Shown here piece by piece: positions 33,919 through 46,783 of a DNA stretch of 64,000 nucleotides. Both the position numbers and the translations under genes were made by a program. Source of the DNA: Mesodorylaimus sp. YZB2_4. Taxonomy: Eukaryota; Nematoda; Enoplea; Dorylaimida; Dorylaimidae. The notes under the pieces are model-generated. The model did not search any database. It worked only from the letters and a program-made list of their open reading frames with translations, and was not told where the DNA came from. Numbering within the stretch: position 1 is the first letter of the stretch; each line of letters opens with the position of its first letter. The stretch is taken from assembly GCA_030248295.1 (NCBI GenBank), contig JASANH010000220.1:124001-188000 (forward strand), given 5' to 3'.

Positions 33919-34890
33919 ACAGCTAAAACCCGAGGCCTGGCAACCCTGTTCGCACTTTCATTTCCTGGCAGTCTTCGAACTCGCCTAGGCTCTTAGGACG
34001 GTTCCCCGACGGCAGCTAAGGATCTTACGATTAGGGGAGGTATTTTTACAAGCCTGTATTCTTACAAGATACTCGGATAGGTATTTTCATTAGGCAAATT
34101 GGAGAATGATAGGAATGAGGGTAGGGGAATGAGAGTACTTATATTTGAGCCCCTTTTCGTGACTTGGCGCTGTGTATCTAATCTAACAGCATGTTAAGAA
34201 AAGCTGTGGCCATGTCGAATGATGCCGACTAGCTCTGTGTGGGCGACAGCACCTGACAAACGGTGGTTGGTCATCGACCGCGCTTGGGAAGACCGACATG
34301 GTCGTTGCATTATGCTATGAGTTACGACTTATCCCAGCGAACCTATATCGTCCTAACGCGCTCTCTAAGCGAATCACATTTTTCCAAAGGATTAGGGCCG
34401 TATCACCCTTGTTAGCCAACAAATCACCTTTTAACAAGATTACGAATCCTCACGTTGACAAATCAGCTAGGTGAATCCGGCTTGAAACTGGTGGGAACTA
34501 ATTCTTTAGGACGGCTGTAGGGAGCTCGCCCCTTCGTTTTCGACAGTATTGTTCATGGCATTTATATTGATTGATTGCTATGAGTTAAATGAAAACACGG
34601 GGATAATAAATCTGTTAGTTGAATATGAGAAATCGTTGTCTGTTGCCCAAGGAGTGTTCGTTAACTCGACTGCAATTTGAGGGACCGTGATAGTCGATGC
34701 ATTCTGTTAAGCCCCATTAAAGTCACCTTTGGTGATTACGTACTAGGAATTCAGTGATTGACGGGTTACAAGCGTTGCATTATGGGCGTTTATATGCGCA
34801 AAAGGTCGTGACTTGGAACATAACGGCCAAGGTGAGCTCTCAAACATTTTGGGCATTTGCCTCTTTGATCAAATACCTGCTGTTCATCAT
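33919..34890. other. Intergenic, no features seen
   Basis: About 1 kb upstream of the intronless GPCR; it probably includes its promoter. No coding sequence recognised. Confidence 0.4.
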
Positions 34891-34892
34891 AA

Positions 34893-35075
34893 TGTTCCTA
34901 TTCTTGTTTTACCACATCACCAAACGCTTATGCTTATGCGCACTCGGGGGTGCATTATAATTTTGTGTGTATATACACAAAATTATTTACTGGACCGCGA
35001 GTCGAACAGTCGCCCTCACCTGCGCACTTGGCATGAAAGGCAGACGCCTAACCTACCAGGCCATGATTGCGGCAA
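34893..35075 (-). repeat. tRNA-derived SINE, family A (copy 6), with palindromic insert
   Basis: Ends match copies 2 and 5 (TTTTACCACATCACCAAACG at one side, GGCAGACGCCTAACC at the other). Where relatives have the CACATTTTACACGAAATGAT block, this copy has a near-perfect palindrome around TTTTGTGTGTATATACACAA. Confidence 0.75.
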
Positions 35076-38000
35076 ATGCTGTGCCCTGCTGTCAATGAAC
35101 CTGACCTCAGTGGGTCAGGTCAAGTCATGTCGGTACCGTGGACTAAAGAAGTGCATCCCTCTTCTTCCCTGGGAAATCAACTGTCACAATGTGCATTGAA
35201 AGAAATCATGCGACAAGGCACGTTTCTCAGATTTCTTTCTCATAAATACAGTGCCTTCATCTGACAGCGAGCGAAGCATGCAGAACCATACTGTATAGCG
35301 TTTGATACTCGCTTCAATCACTGGTCCTTTGTGTGTTTTATTTGAAGATTATTTTCTGGGCTTTTTGCTCTATCAATTGCTTTTCCTTCTTGGATCCGAC
35401 AAGATTCTTCTCGCTTTCGGCCTGTTTCTCTTCGCGTCGTCGCCGTCGCGGCTGAGGAAGCGACAGTCGATGCGTCTCGACTCGATGCAACATCGGTGAA
35501 AACAGCGACTGAAGACGTTGAGTGGGACGTCCTTTCCGGGCGACAATGCTAAAATGGGAGCTCAGCACCTACCGAAAAATCTGAGCTTCAGCTGTGAGCA
35601 ATGCAAACTTACAAGTTAGCTGCAATCGAATTCAGAAAACGCAGCAGATAACCGACACAACAAACTCGAATCTATATCATACTGTGTACTGTAGTTTGGT
35701 AGTTCCAAAGCTTGCTGGGGTCATTTGCATCATGGCTTTAAGCTTTGTCTCTACGAAACTCATCACTTTGCGTGCTAAAGTCGGAAATGTGACAGAAGAA
35801 GCAATTTGGTTGGTTTCGATATGAAATGTAGTTACTCCACTACATACCCCTGCATCAATCACTCATACTTCGCCTTATTTTTGCCTCACCTCATCAGTTC
35901 CCCTAGCAATCTCCACTGTGAAAATGCTTTGGCATCCTGCCCTTTCAAAGGGCCCCTATTCATTTTTGTTTGAGTTCAGGCGTCAAAGGTCATCGATCGG
36001 TCTCACATGGTAAGTGCTACGGCGCCAGTCGCCCATTGTGGCTTTTGAGTTATTTGCTCAAAAGACGATAGGTTTGTTTTTGAATTAGCCCAAGCACTGG
36101 CGCCTTCTTCACGCCCCATCGTTTATTCTCTCGGCCACTTTCTTCGATACACAGTTGATAAATGGCTGAAATTTTGCTTATGCTCCTTTATATTTGTCAT
36201 TGGTCTTCCAAATGCATCTTCTCACCCGTTCGTCGCATTGCCTTGGCTAAAAGTAAGTCGTTTCTGCGGCAGGCGGCGGCTTTGGCGCGGCAGAAAACGC
36301 CTCATTTACTTTTACTGTTACTCCCCATTGTGCACCGCATACCTCGGCCAAATAAGGTCGTTAGGACAGAACGCGAAAAGGAGACGTGTACGCAGTCTCC
36401 AACATCTTTTGCGTTTTAGTTTCCAGAATAAGAGTCGAAATAAGTGTCCTCGCATCTCATCATTCACAGGCCTAAGTATTCATTTCAGCCCCATGTCGTC
36501 TTTTCACACTAACCGACCGAATACCGGGCTCGCCTACAAATGGCAGGCTATAATTTGGCTTTAATTTTATGATTTCGATAGTGGGAATTTGAGAAAACGA
36601 GATCAAATCCCGGACTGGCGCCCACCATTCAAAGTTCGTACTCACCCGCTGAGAAAATTCTTCAAGTCTAGTTCGCAATACGATAAAACGCTACGTTAGT
36701 GTGATCTCTGTGGCAGCGCCCCGATGCCTCACTGTACTGTACCTGTTCATCGTCCACACACGACCATGTCTGATGAGCTGCACTAATTGCCAATAGCTGC
36801 ACGAGAGCGGTTACAGTAAACCGCATGCAACGTTCTACTATTCTAGTCGCCCTCCTGTCCCGCCATTGCGTCAATGTATTCATCAGCAGCTGCTGTTTTG
36901 TTTTAGCGCACAGCCAGACCAGGCACCCCCTCGGTCATAAAAGCTGAATGCGGCAACAAGAAAGAAAAATTAGTCATGACAAACTTGTAAACGGATGCGA
37001 AAAAGAATAATGGTTCTGCCAGTGCACACAGAAAAGATGTGTTTTTGAGCATTTCTGGTTTCCCATTGCCGATGTACTCGTAAACATTGCAGCTCTCCAA
37101 GAATTCTAGCCTCCCCAGAACTACTTTAGAGCTACGCTTTCTGAAACTTGGCACTTTTCATTCATGCTGGTTTGCCCCGGGGACCAAAGTTTATGACAAA
37201 CGGGTTTGGGAAGTTAAAAATGGTTCAGATAGACCACTTGATGAAGAAGAGCGGAAGCAGTCGAAGAACGCGTTTCCGGTGCCTCGAGTTGCGCACTGTT
37301 CGTCGCCATTGTTCGGCGCCAGCCAGGTGGGCCTTTTCGGCACCGGCTGGTCGTCGGCCAACGCCAGCGTGCCGGCCAACAGGTGCTGGCCATATATGTA
37401 GGAGCAATGAGGAGTCGTGGAGACGCGAGACGCGCCGTTTAGAGATGAAGATATGGCAAAGGGGCGGGGATGAGCCGTGGGCGGCGAGGCGAGGAGGAAA
37501 CTGGAGCCACTAAACCGATGCCGAGCTCAGATGCGCGACCTGCCTTGCACTCGGTCGTCTCGGCTTCTAAGATTTTGGACTTTTTCTAGTCTTACACGGC
37601 GTCAGGCGGTGTTGATTGGTTTATATTACGGAGTCGGACCTGAATCTGAGCTTTTTCGGGCTTTTGAGTTAACAATAAACTTTGGCCGCTTAGCTCATTG
37701 GCGCAGCTAAGTCAAGTGAAGCCTGTCAGAGGCAGTTGGACAGCTTCGTCGTATACGTTAAGCTCATCAGCGGTTCGTCGTGTATACACCAGGCCCGTGT
37801 CGAAATATACATACTCGAAAGCTGCCCCGGCCAAAGGCATAACTTTTCATTCGGTAGCGACGAACGGTTGTTCCGCGAAAACCGCAACCTTTTGCCTCCT
37901 CAACTGCGACGACGAGTGCCCGTCTGTGTGCAGTGTTTGTGTGCTGTGGCGCGTGCACTCTCGAATTCTTTGCCCACTGGTATGCGATCGACCGTTTTCT

Positions 38001-38490
38001 CAATTGATCATTCAAATGGTGAGTCCAAAACTCGAGCGTGCCAACTGCACATACTAACCCCATCCCCCTTATTCGCTTATAGTTGTCTGATTGAAACGTG
38101 CAACAATCGAATCGGCGAAAAACGACTTGACGAACGAACGAACGAACAACGAGACCGTTTCCCTATTTATAATCATTTAGCTAACTATCCGTCCTCGCGT
38201 CCACTGACGACGTGGCGACGAACAAGCATTCCTAGCAAGCCAGCTCTACAAGAGTTTGTATTTGCCGCCGCGGCCGCCGCACCTCCTACAAAGCCGGGCA
38301 GAATAGTTTGGGACACCTGAATTCTTATCACCAAACCGAACTGGCGCCAATCCGGGCGTTGGTTATTTTCATTTAGAGCACTGACATGCCTTGGTAAGTG
38401 CAAGACGCGCTTTGTCAACAAAAACGCTAAGTTGGCTTCTACTTCTACTCTAGCCTTCGATCGACATACTCCCAAATACGACGTGCCACA
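35076..38490. other. Long upstream region of the gremlin-like gene
   Basis: About 3.4 kb without a convincing gene. It has several medium open frames, among them one of 194 codons at 37736-38320, none with a recognisable domain. A GC-rich patch at 37250-37400 is open on both strands. An ACGA microsatellite lies near 38130. It probably contains promoter and 5' untranslated exons of the downstream gene. Confidence 0.4.
36668..36826 (-). CDS. Possible small secreted peptide (52 residues)
   Basis: ATG at 36826 opens with a signal-peptide-like MRFTVTALVQLLAISAA, then a short acidic and Cys-containing stretch (SCVDDEQ), ending at TAG. A GT donor after the Gln codon (GAACAG then GTACAG) suggests it could be the first exon of a spliced gene whose other exons I cannot place. 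Weak evidence; the family is not recognised. Confidence 0.25.
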   Translation of the reverse strand: MRFTVTALVQLLAISAAHQTWSCVDDEQVQYSEASGRCHRDHTNVAFYRIAN

Positions 38491-40011
38491 ATGCCGCCTC
38501 CTCAATACTCCCCCAGCATATTTTGCAGAGACCAGCCAGAGTCAACTTCAGTTTATGGAAACGACCATGATTCCCACGCCCATGGTCGACCAGCAGCGGA
38601 TTACGGTTTCTCAAATAGATACCTTTCCAACACTTACTGGTCGAACGAAGACCCTGCTGACACTCTCGATGGCCACTGCTGCTTTCAAAGTCTTCCTTGT
38701 CGGCCAGGCTTCATCCTTAGGACATTGACAAGTCGAAATGGAAATGAACAAGCCTCCTCCTCCTCCTCCTCCTCCTCCTCCTCCTACACTGCGTCCCAAC
38801 CGAGGCCTACTTACGACGGTGATAACGTTTCTGAACACCCGGACTCCTCTCAACACGTACATCAAGCATCCATCGATTACTCTCAGTCCAACTGTCTTGA
38901 CAGGAGATCGTTCCCGTCGAATCTAAATTCGGCCAAATCCACGTCGTGTCGTCGTTATTATTCAAGTCGCCGTAATCACGTATGGTCGTCATGGCCATGG
39001 TCTTGGTTCCGTGTGTTGGCAGTGAGTTTACTGGTCATTTTCTCATTCACGGCCTTATTCAATGTCGGACAATGTCAGTCCGTCCAGGGTGACGGTCCCA
39101 GAGGTACTGTCACATCTGCCTTCTCCAATTCCACGTCATTTCCATCCAGTTTGAACGCCTCCAAAATCCTGACTGATCGACATGCTCGAAAGGACCGCAA
39201 CACGCGCGTTCATCCTCGAGCTCGTCATCTCAGTGTTGACAACGATGGAGGGAATTGGGCAGCCAATGAGCCTGAAGATGATGACGACAAACAGCAGAGA
39301 TTAAGCAAAGCTGCTTTTCGCCAGTTATCACGGATGGCATTCAAGGCACTGGTCAGTGAGGACTTCCAGGACAGGCCGCTTCGACCACCCGACGATGAGG
39401 GCATCGATGGCCTGCTTGGAACGGACGATACCGAACTGACGGTGCAAGCACGAAGGCAAATGAGAAGACAACAAAGGAAATTAGAAAGGCAACGTCAAAG
39501 ACAGCTCCGCCAGCAAATGGCTCGTCGATTGGAAGAGGAAGATGGGAATGAGGAGGAGGGAGAATTGCTTCCGCCTCCATTCGATTACAATCAACGAGAA
39601 ATGGTCGATCAACAAGATCAGTCGTCAAGTGCTGATCAGAATGAGCATCGACTTCCGGGTCGGCGCCGTGCCATCGCCATTGCTACCAAGGACAGTATAA
39701 AACCGGATTCGTGTCGTACAGTACCTTTGAAACAACGCGTTCGCATGACAGGATGTACAACGAAAATCGTGGTCAATAATTTCTGTTACGGACAGTGCAA
39801 TTCCTTTTACATCCCTAAATTGTCCAAGAAACGTCTTCGAGCCGCTTTTGAGTCCTGTTCCGTATGCAGACCGAAGACGTACGTCCCAGTGGCCATCACA
39901 TTGCATTGTCCATCCAGAAATCCCCCTTTCGTCAAAAGGAAAATCCTGAAGGTCAAAGATTGTTCTTGCATGCCAGCCAACGTCTCGAACAATGACATAT
40001 TGCAGCCGTAA
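38491..40011 (+). CDS. Gremlin-like DAN-domain BMP antagonist with long N-terminus
   Basis: One exon of 506 codons. The C-terminal 100 residues (about 405-502) are a DAN cystine-knot domain closest to gremlin: CRTVPLKQRV, GCTTKIVVNNFCYGQCNSFY, SCSVCRPKTYVP, HCPS and DCSC, nine cysteines in the family order. Gremlins are secreted BMP/TGF-beta antagonists. Before it lies a Gln/Arg-rich coiled-coil-like stretch (RRQMRRQQRKLERQRQRQL) with acidic patches. Unusually, the only hydrophobic segment (WFRVLAVSLLVIFSFTALF, about residues 170-190) follows about 165 hydrophilic residues with a poly-Ser run. There is no in-frame Met between the start and the segment, so either it is a signal anchor after a long cytosolic N-terminus or a spliced start exists upstream. 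Confidence 0.85.
   Translation: MPPPQYSPSIFCRDQPESTSVYGNDHDSHAHGRPAADYGFSNRYLSNTYWSNEDPADTLDGHCCFQSLPCRPGFILRTLTSRNGNEQASSSSSSSSSSYTASQPRPTYDGDNVSEHPDSSQHVHQASIDYSQSNCLDRRSFPSNLNSAKSTSCRRYYSSRRNHVWSSWPWSWFRVLAVSLLVIFSFTALFNVGQCQSVQGDGPRGTVTSAFSNSTSFPSSLNASKILTDRHARKDRNTRVHPRARHLSVDNDGGNWAANEPEDDDDKQQRLSKAAFRQLSRMAFKALVSEDFQDRPLRPPDDEGIDGLLGTDDTELTVQARRQMRRQQRKLERQRQRQLRQQMARRLEEEDGNEEEGELLPPPFDYNQREMVDQQDQSSSADQNEHRLPGRRRAIAIATKDSIKPDSCRTVPLKQRVRMTGCTTKIVVNNFCYGQCNSFYIPKLSKKRLRAAFESCSVCRPKTYVPVAITLHCPSRNPPFVKRKILKVKDCSCMPANVSNNDILQP
38752..38786 (+). repeat. (TCC)n microsatellite coding for poly-Ser
   Basis: About eleven CCT/TCC triplets in a row inside the gremlin-like frame, a slippage-prone site where length may vary between individuals. 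Confidence 0.9.
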
Positions 40012-43000
40012 TCAACACCATCCTGCTGTATTTCCCGTTATATATTACAGTGGTTTTGGGGCGAGGTGAGCATAAATGGTCCAGTCAGAAACCGATTTAT
40101 GTATCAGCACTTTTTTTTGAAAACGCGAGTACAAAAATCTTTTGCCATTTACTGCTTAATTTTTTGTTGGAGTAAGCACATCTGATTTCAAACCTATCAT
40201 CGTGTCTCAGCTTTTACCGGAAGGCCTCTGGATCGGCTAGGCGTGCAATGAGCCAGCAGGGCCACTTTCACACACTTATATTTGGGGTGCAATTACTTGA
40301 ACACTATGCATTTCGATGTATTACGTGTATTGGTCTGAGAAAGTCCAAGTTTTCTTTGCACTTCTATCGTAGACGCGTTTATACCAATTTTTAAGACAAT
40401 CTGTTTTATTCTATTGATAATAAGTTTATCGAGATTCGTGTTTATTGGCGCTGATTTCATGGGAACCACTGTCTGCCAATAGCGATCACTGAGCGCAGTG
40501 TGCTAATCCGCATCCGTACGATCTCCGCTTCATCTCACCTCGCGCACTACAAATTTTCAAATCTTTTTTCTTTTGGGACTTAATTTTATACTAGATGTGG
40601 ATGAATGTGATAAGACCCTTTTCATTGCCGACTTTGGCTACTTGCCTTTCCGCCTTTGTATTCGTGAGGATGCGGCGAGTTTGATGTCTTATCCTGTTCT
40701 TGTGGTATGTACTTATCGGATCGACATCTTTTTCTGGGGTCAAAGTTACTTTGGTTTCCTGCTCAGTATTATTTGCAGGAAAATATAATCAAAGGGCTCC
40801 GCCTTTGTTCTTTTTCGTATTTTTTTAAGAAAAAATTGACCGTTAGCATATGTTTGCTTACGTTTTTTTCTTTGCAGTGCGAAAAAGTGAGAAGCTCAAC
40901 GGCGCGCGTGTGCTTTGCTGTTGCGATTAGGGTAGGGAATATATAGACATTTTATGGGAGATGGCTTTGTTATAGTATTGTATAGTTTCTTTCTGCAATA
41001 TACGCATGAAGCAGCAGCAGCACATGGTTCAACGCGCGTTGTGGTGCCTTCTCGGCAAAATCGAAAATCGTTTGTGATTGTGATGGTTTTTCTTTTATTT
41101 GGAATTGTTATATGTTATTCTGAAGTATCTGTTATAAGTTTTACGCGTGGTCTTTTTTTCTGCTTGATGCTCAAAGACTCAAGGAGAAATGTGAAAATGT
41201 ATATAATCGGTGTTGTGACTGAAGGGGCAGGTGAGATCTACAGTAAGCACAGTACATACCTGTGCAATGGGACGATGCGACTGGGAGTGCGTAGGGCGAG
41301 TGGATCATGTTAGAGCCAGGTGCCGCGGCCAGCGGAGGTCGGCAATTTGTCGGCCAGTGAATGATTGCCTAGTTCGTGCTAATTTGTCATTTCATTTGAT
41401 GACCGCGCGTCGGCTGTCGTTTTGGGGCAACTTGTTTTAGCTCGTCAGGAATTGTGCTAGTATGCGAGGCGCCCGCCTCATCGGCGCCCCGAATCTCAAA
41501 AGTTCGACATGCAAACAAACAACCAACCGTCGGCGGACAATTCAGGCAACGAACAAACCACTACATCTAAGATTGGCCACCATTGTTTGACGACGGCGCC
41601 GCCAGGCTTGGCGCCACACTGGTGAACAAATGAGAAATGACTAGCCACTTCTTCAATGATAAATAGTTGAATGCACTCTGCCCAAATCCTCCTCGCCATG
41701 AATGAGTACTTCACGAGCTTACTCAAACCTCAAAGCCAACTGCGCCCGACTCTTGAAGATGAGTCTGGACACGAGTTCTGTCCGCCTTCTCCAATGCCAC
41801 CTCATGTTTTCAAACCATTCTATGACGCACGTTTCCAACTGCGCTTCCTGTTTTCCTCAACACCGACTATTTGATCGCTTTATCAAAATTGGCACATTCC
41901 TGTACGAGGAACAGAAATTTAGAGGACTATGGTTTTTAATCAAGTCCGTCATTTTAACTTTAAGATGTCAAACGTGGAAAGCTAAGACATGACTTTCAGA
42001 AGGACAGTGAATGCGTGTTTGTCACGGTGACTCTTCTTTGAGATCATAAAATCATAAGGTAAGCAAAGATCACAAGGTTTTAGAGAGAATCTTACTTCAA
42101 TGTCTAGACATTGTACGGTACGTCGCACTTGATTGGACATGAGTACACACAGCATTTGCCACAGCTCCAATATTTTCCACTGACATGTTTGTAGCGCGAG
42201 TGTCTCTGATAAATCCGAATGTGTCCAGGTAGTTCCCATCCATATCCTTGCTCCCTTGGATACTGACACTTCATCATCTGACAAATCGCATATGTAAAAG
42301 AGGAAAAACCTGAAGCACGGACAACTTGGTCCGAGAAGGAAGCAGAAAAGCCTGTGGTAAGAAAAATAGAAAATGTGAAGCATGCAGATGTACTGTAGAT
42401 TTAGACCGGCGGACAGATCCCATTGGTTGACCAAATTCAACACGTCGTTATCTTGGTGATCGACTTCGCTGCAGACAAGATTATGTGTGTCTTTCCCATC
42501 TAATTACGAACCAAATGTATTCCTCGACTACCTGCCTGCGGGCTGAGGAGCCGATCAACATCACAGGACAGTCTTCAGTCCTTTAGTTTGCTTCGTGAAC
42601 AAGTATTCGTATTGTAGAGTCTCGTCTGGCAATCGATCCTCTGCATGGAGCTCACCCGTCAGGGTGATGTTGCTTCCATACACTAGGTCTGAAGACTTAT
42701 TTGGCTATTCAGAATTCTTGTAGTGGTGCAAAAGCTGTAGCTCCCTCAAGTGATATGGACCAGAACGTAACCTTATCATAATATCTCAATCGCGAGCCCC
42801 ACCCTACGTTTTACTCGTAGCATCTGTGGCGCTTCCTTCAGCGTAATTGTGATCAGCGCAACCAAATTTCTTTGCTCAAACGCTCGACCAAACGAAATAC
42901 GAGTGCATTAGAATGCCAGAGCCCTACAGGGGTGCAGTGAAGTATGCCAAGACAGCGAAGACTATACATACAGTAGTGGACAAAATTAAGTTTATGTTTT

Positions 43001-43231
43001 TTCATATTCTCTTGAGCTGTGACTACTGCGACCTTTATGCTGTCCGAGTAGATCAGCGATCGCCAAATATCAAGTGGCGTTTGCATACCGTAGAAGACGT
43101 TCATTCCACTTCAGACATAATTCGTGCCTTTACAATATCAGGTCTGGGCTGTCTGGGCACCACACTGGCACAGTAGGCTGCCGGTCATTCAATCAGAGGG
43201 ACTGCGTGCGTGCGGTCGTTTCGTGTGCACG
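40012..43231. other. Intergenic, one dispersed repeat, otherwise no supported gene
   Basis: AT-rich downstream of the gremlin-like gene (40.0-41.3 kb), then mixed composition. A minus-strand open frame at 41982-42443 has no domain I recognise. The repeat at 42.5-42.8 kb is listed separately. Confidence 0.4.
42590..42785 (+). repeat. Dispersed repeat F, copy 1
   Basis: Around 42655-42715 it reads CGTCAGGGTGATGTTGCTTC, CATACACTAGGTCTGAAGAC, then AAAAGCTGTAGCTCCCTC. The copy at 52.55-52.74 kb has the same order with about 75-80% visible identity. Confidence 0.55.
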
Positions 43232-44462
<1,231 letters not shown>

Positions 44463-45320
44463 TCGTTGACGTGTCATGTCCTCTCAGATGATTGTGTGAT
44501 GTGCAAGCGTGTCTGATATCGCAGATTTCCGTCCACGTATCGCAGATTTCAGACAGTTCGCTGGCAATTTCTTGGTTTGTTTGGTCATCAATCGACACAA
44601 CCTGGGCAGCATGGCACAGTCAAAGCCGTAGTAATCAGGGTGCACGGAACAGGCATTGGCGTAGTCCCGAGGTACAGTAATCGACAACGTTCTGCCTCCA
44701 TTTGTCTGGGTCTCACAAGCTGCTGGCTCAGATCTCACCAGACTCGACTGATCTGGTAGCTGATGTAGATCGAGCACTGGTGATGGCTGGTGACCAGATG
44801 TGAATTATGCTTGATGAATGTCCTGCCTTGCTTGCTCATTCAAAATGGTTGTGATCTTGTCAAAACGGCCGAATACTTATAGTGCACAGTTTCAGAGCAC
44901 ATTGACATACCAAAAGACCACGGTCACACCGAGTGCATTATGATGTCATGGCACGCATTTGACTCAAGCTAAAGCAAAATTGCGATGGGACGCAGCCACC
45001 GCAGATGCAGGTGCAGGACCAGCGGGTTTGGCCATAAACGATCCAGTGCCATCAGTCTTGTTCCATTACGTCAAACGCACGACAACACCAAATGATCGCG
45101 ACGCCCTATACAACGCATGAGCGAGCACATGCAAGGATAAGCGATCGACCAAATGTAAGAAAAGAAGCTCAGTCAGCCACTTTGTGGCTGGGAGGCGCGG
45201 GTGCTTGATTTTGGTAGTTTGATCGTGTACCTTTTAGGGACGTCATTATTTTAGGACGCCGACGATGCTCCAAACAATGCGGTAAGGAAATCGATACGTC
45301 ATCTTTTGGATCAGCATGTC
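44463..45320. other. Intergenic, no features seen
   Basis: Downstream of the TTBK-like gene. No domain or recognised repeat. Confidence 0.4.
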
Positions 45321-45321
45321 A

Positions 45322-45475
45322 TACTTCTCCCATAGCCAAGCACCCCATACAGCGCACTCCAGGGCTAAGGAACACATACTTGACAATCATCTTGTTCCGA
45401 GGCGGGAGTCGGGCCCTCCCCTTGAAGTGAGCACCCAGAGTGAGAGGCAGACGCCTTAACCGCTCCCCACCCTCG
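45322..45475 (-). repeat. tRNA-derived SINE, family A (copy 7)
   Basis: On the minus strand: GTTAAGGCGTCTGCCTCTCA, then GGGAGGGCCCGACTCCCGCC (box B with two changes), then an ATGATTGTCAAGTATGTGTT body. It aligns with copy 1 end to end, including the GCCAAGCAC end. Confidence 0.75.
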
Positions 45476-45814
45476 CCAACCCACTATCCAGCATCCCATC
45501 ATCCCATCAGAGCTATGCCATTACCTATTCACTCGGACCTAACCAATGCCTCGTACTTGTAGTTTGAGCAACTTACCAAATTTAACATAGTTGTTAATGG
45601 ATTTCAATTTAGCGATGGAATTTTGCATTACCTTGTTCTTGAAACATAACAGCTTTAAAAGATTTTTCAAAGATTTAAGCACACACAGCAGCGTCCCCAT
45701 CAAGAGCTCCTCCATACGTCCTTCCCATCCACGCTGGCCAAGTGTATCTTTCTTCTCTGGCTCTACCTACCTATCGTACGTATACGAGGTCATCATGGAC
45801 TGGACACCGACTTC

Positions 45815-46035
45815 CTTGGAGGATGGCGGATAGGCTGCGAACCCTGTCGGTGTTCGAGAGCTGTGACTGTCTTCTCGTCTCTTGGCTTTCGTCTCTCCAC
45901 TCGTAGCACCTCGAAGTACTGGGTGAGTGACCCACTGCTCCCGTCACTGGGGATTGAACCTGGGACGAGCCCAGTCCCTAGCTACTTTCCAATACGGGTA
46001 GATGAACGCTGAACCACTGCAATACCGCGGCGCAA
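45815..46035 (-). repeat. Dispersed repeat C, copy 1 (tRNA-related)
   Basis: Minus strand has GTGGTTCAGCGTTCATCTAC (box A type) and CCCAGGTTCAATCCCCAGTG (box B type). The plus strand TAGGCTGCGAACCCTGTCGG, GTTCGAGAGC..CTCTCCACTCG..GGGTGAGTG matches 60620-60830 in the same order. Confidence 0.65.
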
Positions 46036-46783
46036 ATACATACATGATTCGAGCTCGCAGTACCATTAGCCAAGTTTCCCCTAAATTAGAGCCCCAGAAA
46101 CGAGCTGCGAGTATCTCTCTGTTTGGGATTTGCATCGAATAAATGATCATCGCAAGCAAAGGATCAATGCGTGCTACGAGTAATGTACCCACGACAATGT
46201 GTCATGACTGTATACTGATACAAGTCATGCCCTGACCTTTTCGGCGAGATTGACTCGACGAGATCGATTTCACAAGGTCTGCAGAAGCTGAGAATAACGT
46301 GCGAGTCAGATAATGACTGCTTTTTGTTACGGTTGAAAGACCCTCTGTTATCCCTTAGAATTTGTTAATTATGCATGGTCTCAATTTAGCCAGTCGAATT
46401 TCAACCGAAGAAAGGCGTCAATATTTTGAAGCTTTGGTGACGTGACGAGAGCTACGGAGGCAGTGCTGCTAATGGATTATAAGAAGGTCAGAGCTTTTAA
46501 AATCCCAGAAGAATGAGGAGGGAGTGATTGATCTGAGCTCAATACGGCACCAGATAGTGAGTCACCAGTGGTCTGAACAAGCTGCTGCCAACACGCAGTG
46601 CTCGTATTTTATATTCGCGTCCCATAGATTATGCACACATTACATGCCATTGTACAATACACTTGATCACTGCAGTACAATGTGGCTAGGAATAGACTCA
46701 GCATAGACTCTACCATGATGGCATCCTCGCATAACCCATTTCAACCCGTCAGCGATGTTTATCAGACAGCTGAGTTGTCTGTC
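46036..46783. other. Intergenic, no features seen
   Basis: Short region downstream of the 46.8-49.5 kb GPCR gene. No recognisable coding sequence. Confidence 0.4.

Noticed and set aside
37190-37405. GC-rich patch open on both strands, with a Cys-containing peptide-like frame on the minus strand
   Set aside because: No start Met before the hydrophobic stretch and no recognisable peptide family; the strand cannot be decided.
37736-38320. 194-codon open frame upstream of the gremlin-like gene
   Set aside because: No domain, contains an ACGA microsatellite and ends in poly-Ala from a GCC run; more likely 5' untranslated or intergenic.
41982-42443. 153-codon minus-strand open frame
   Set aside because: Mixed composition with no recognisable domain; no supporting neighbours.
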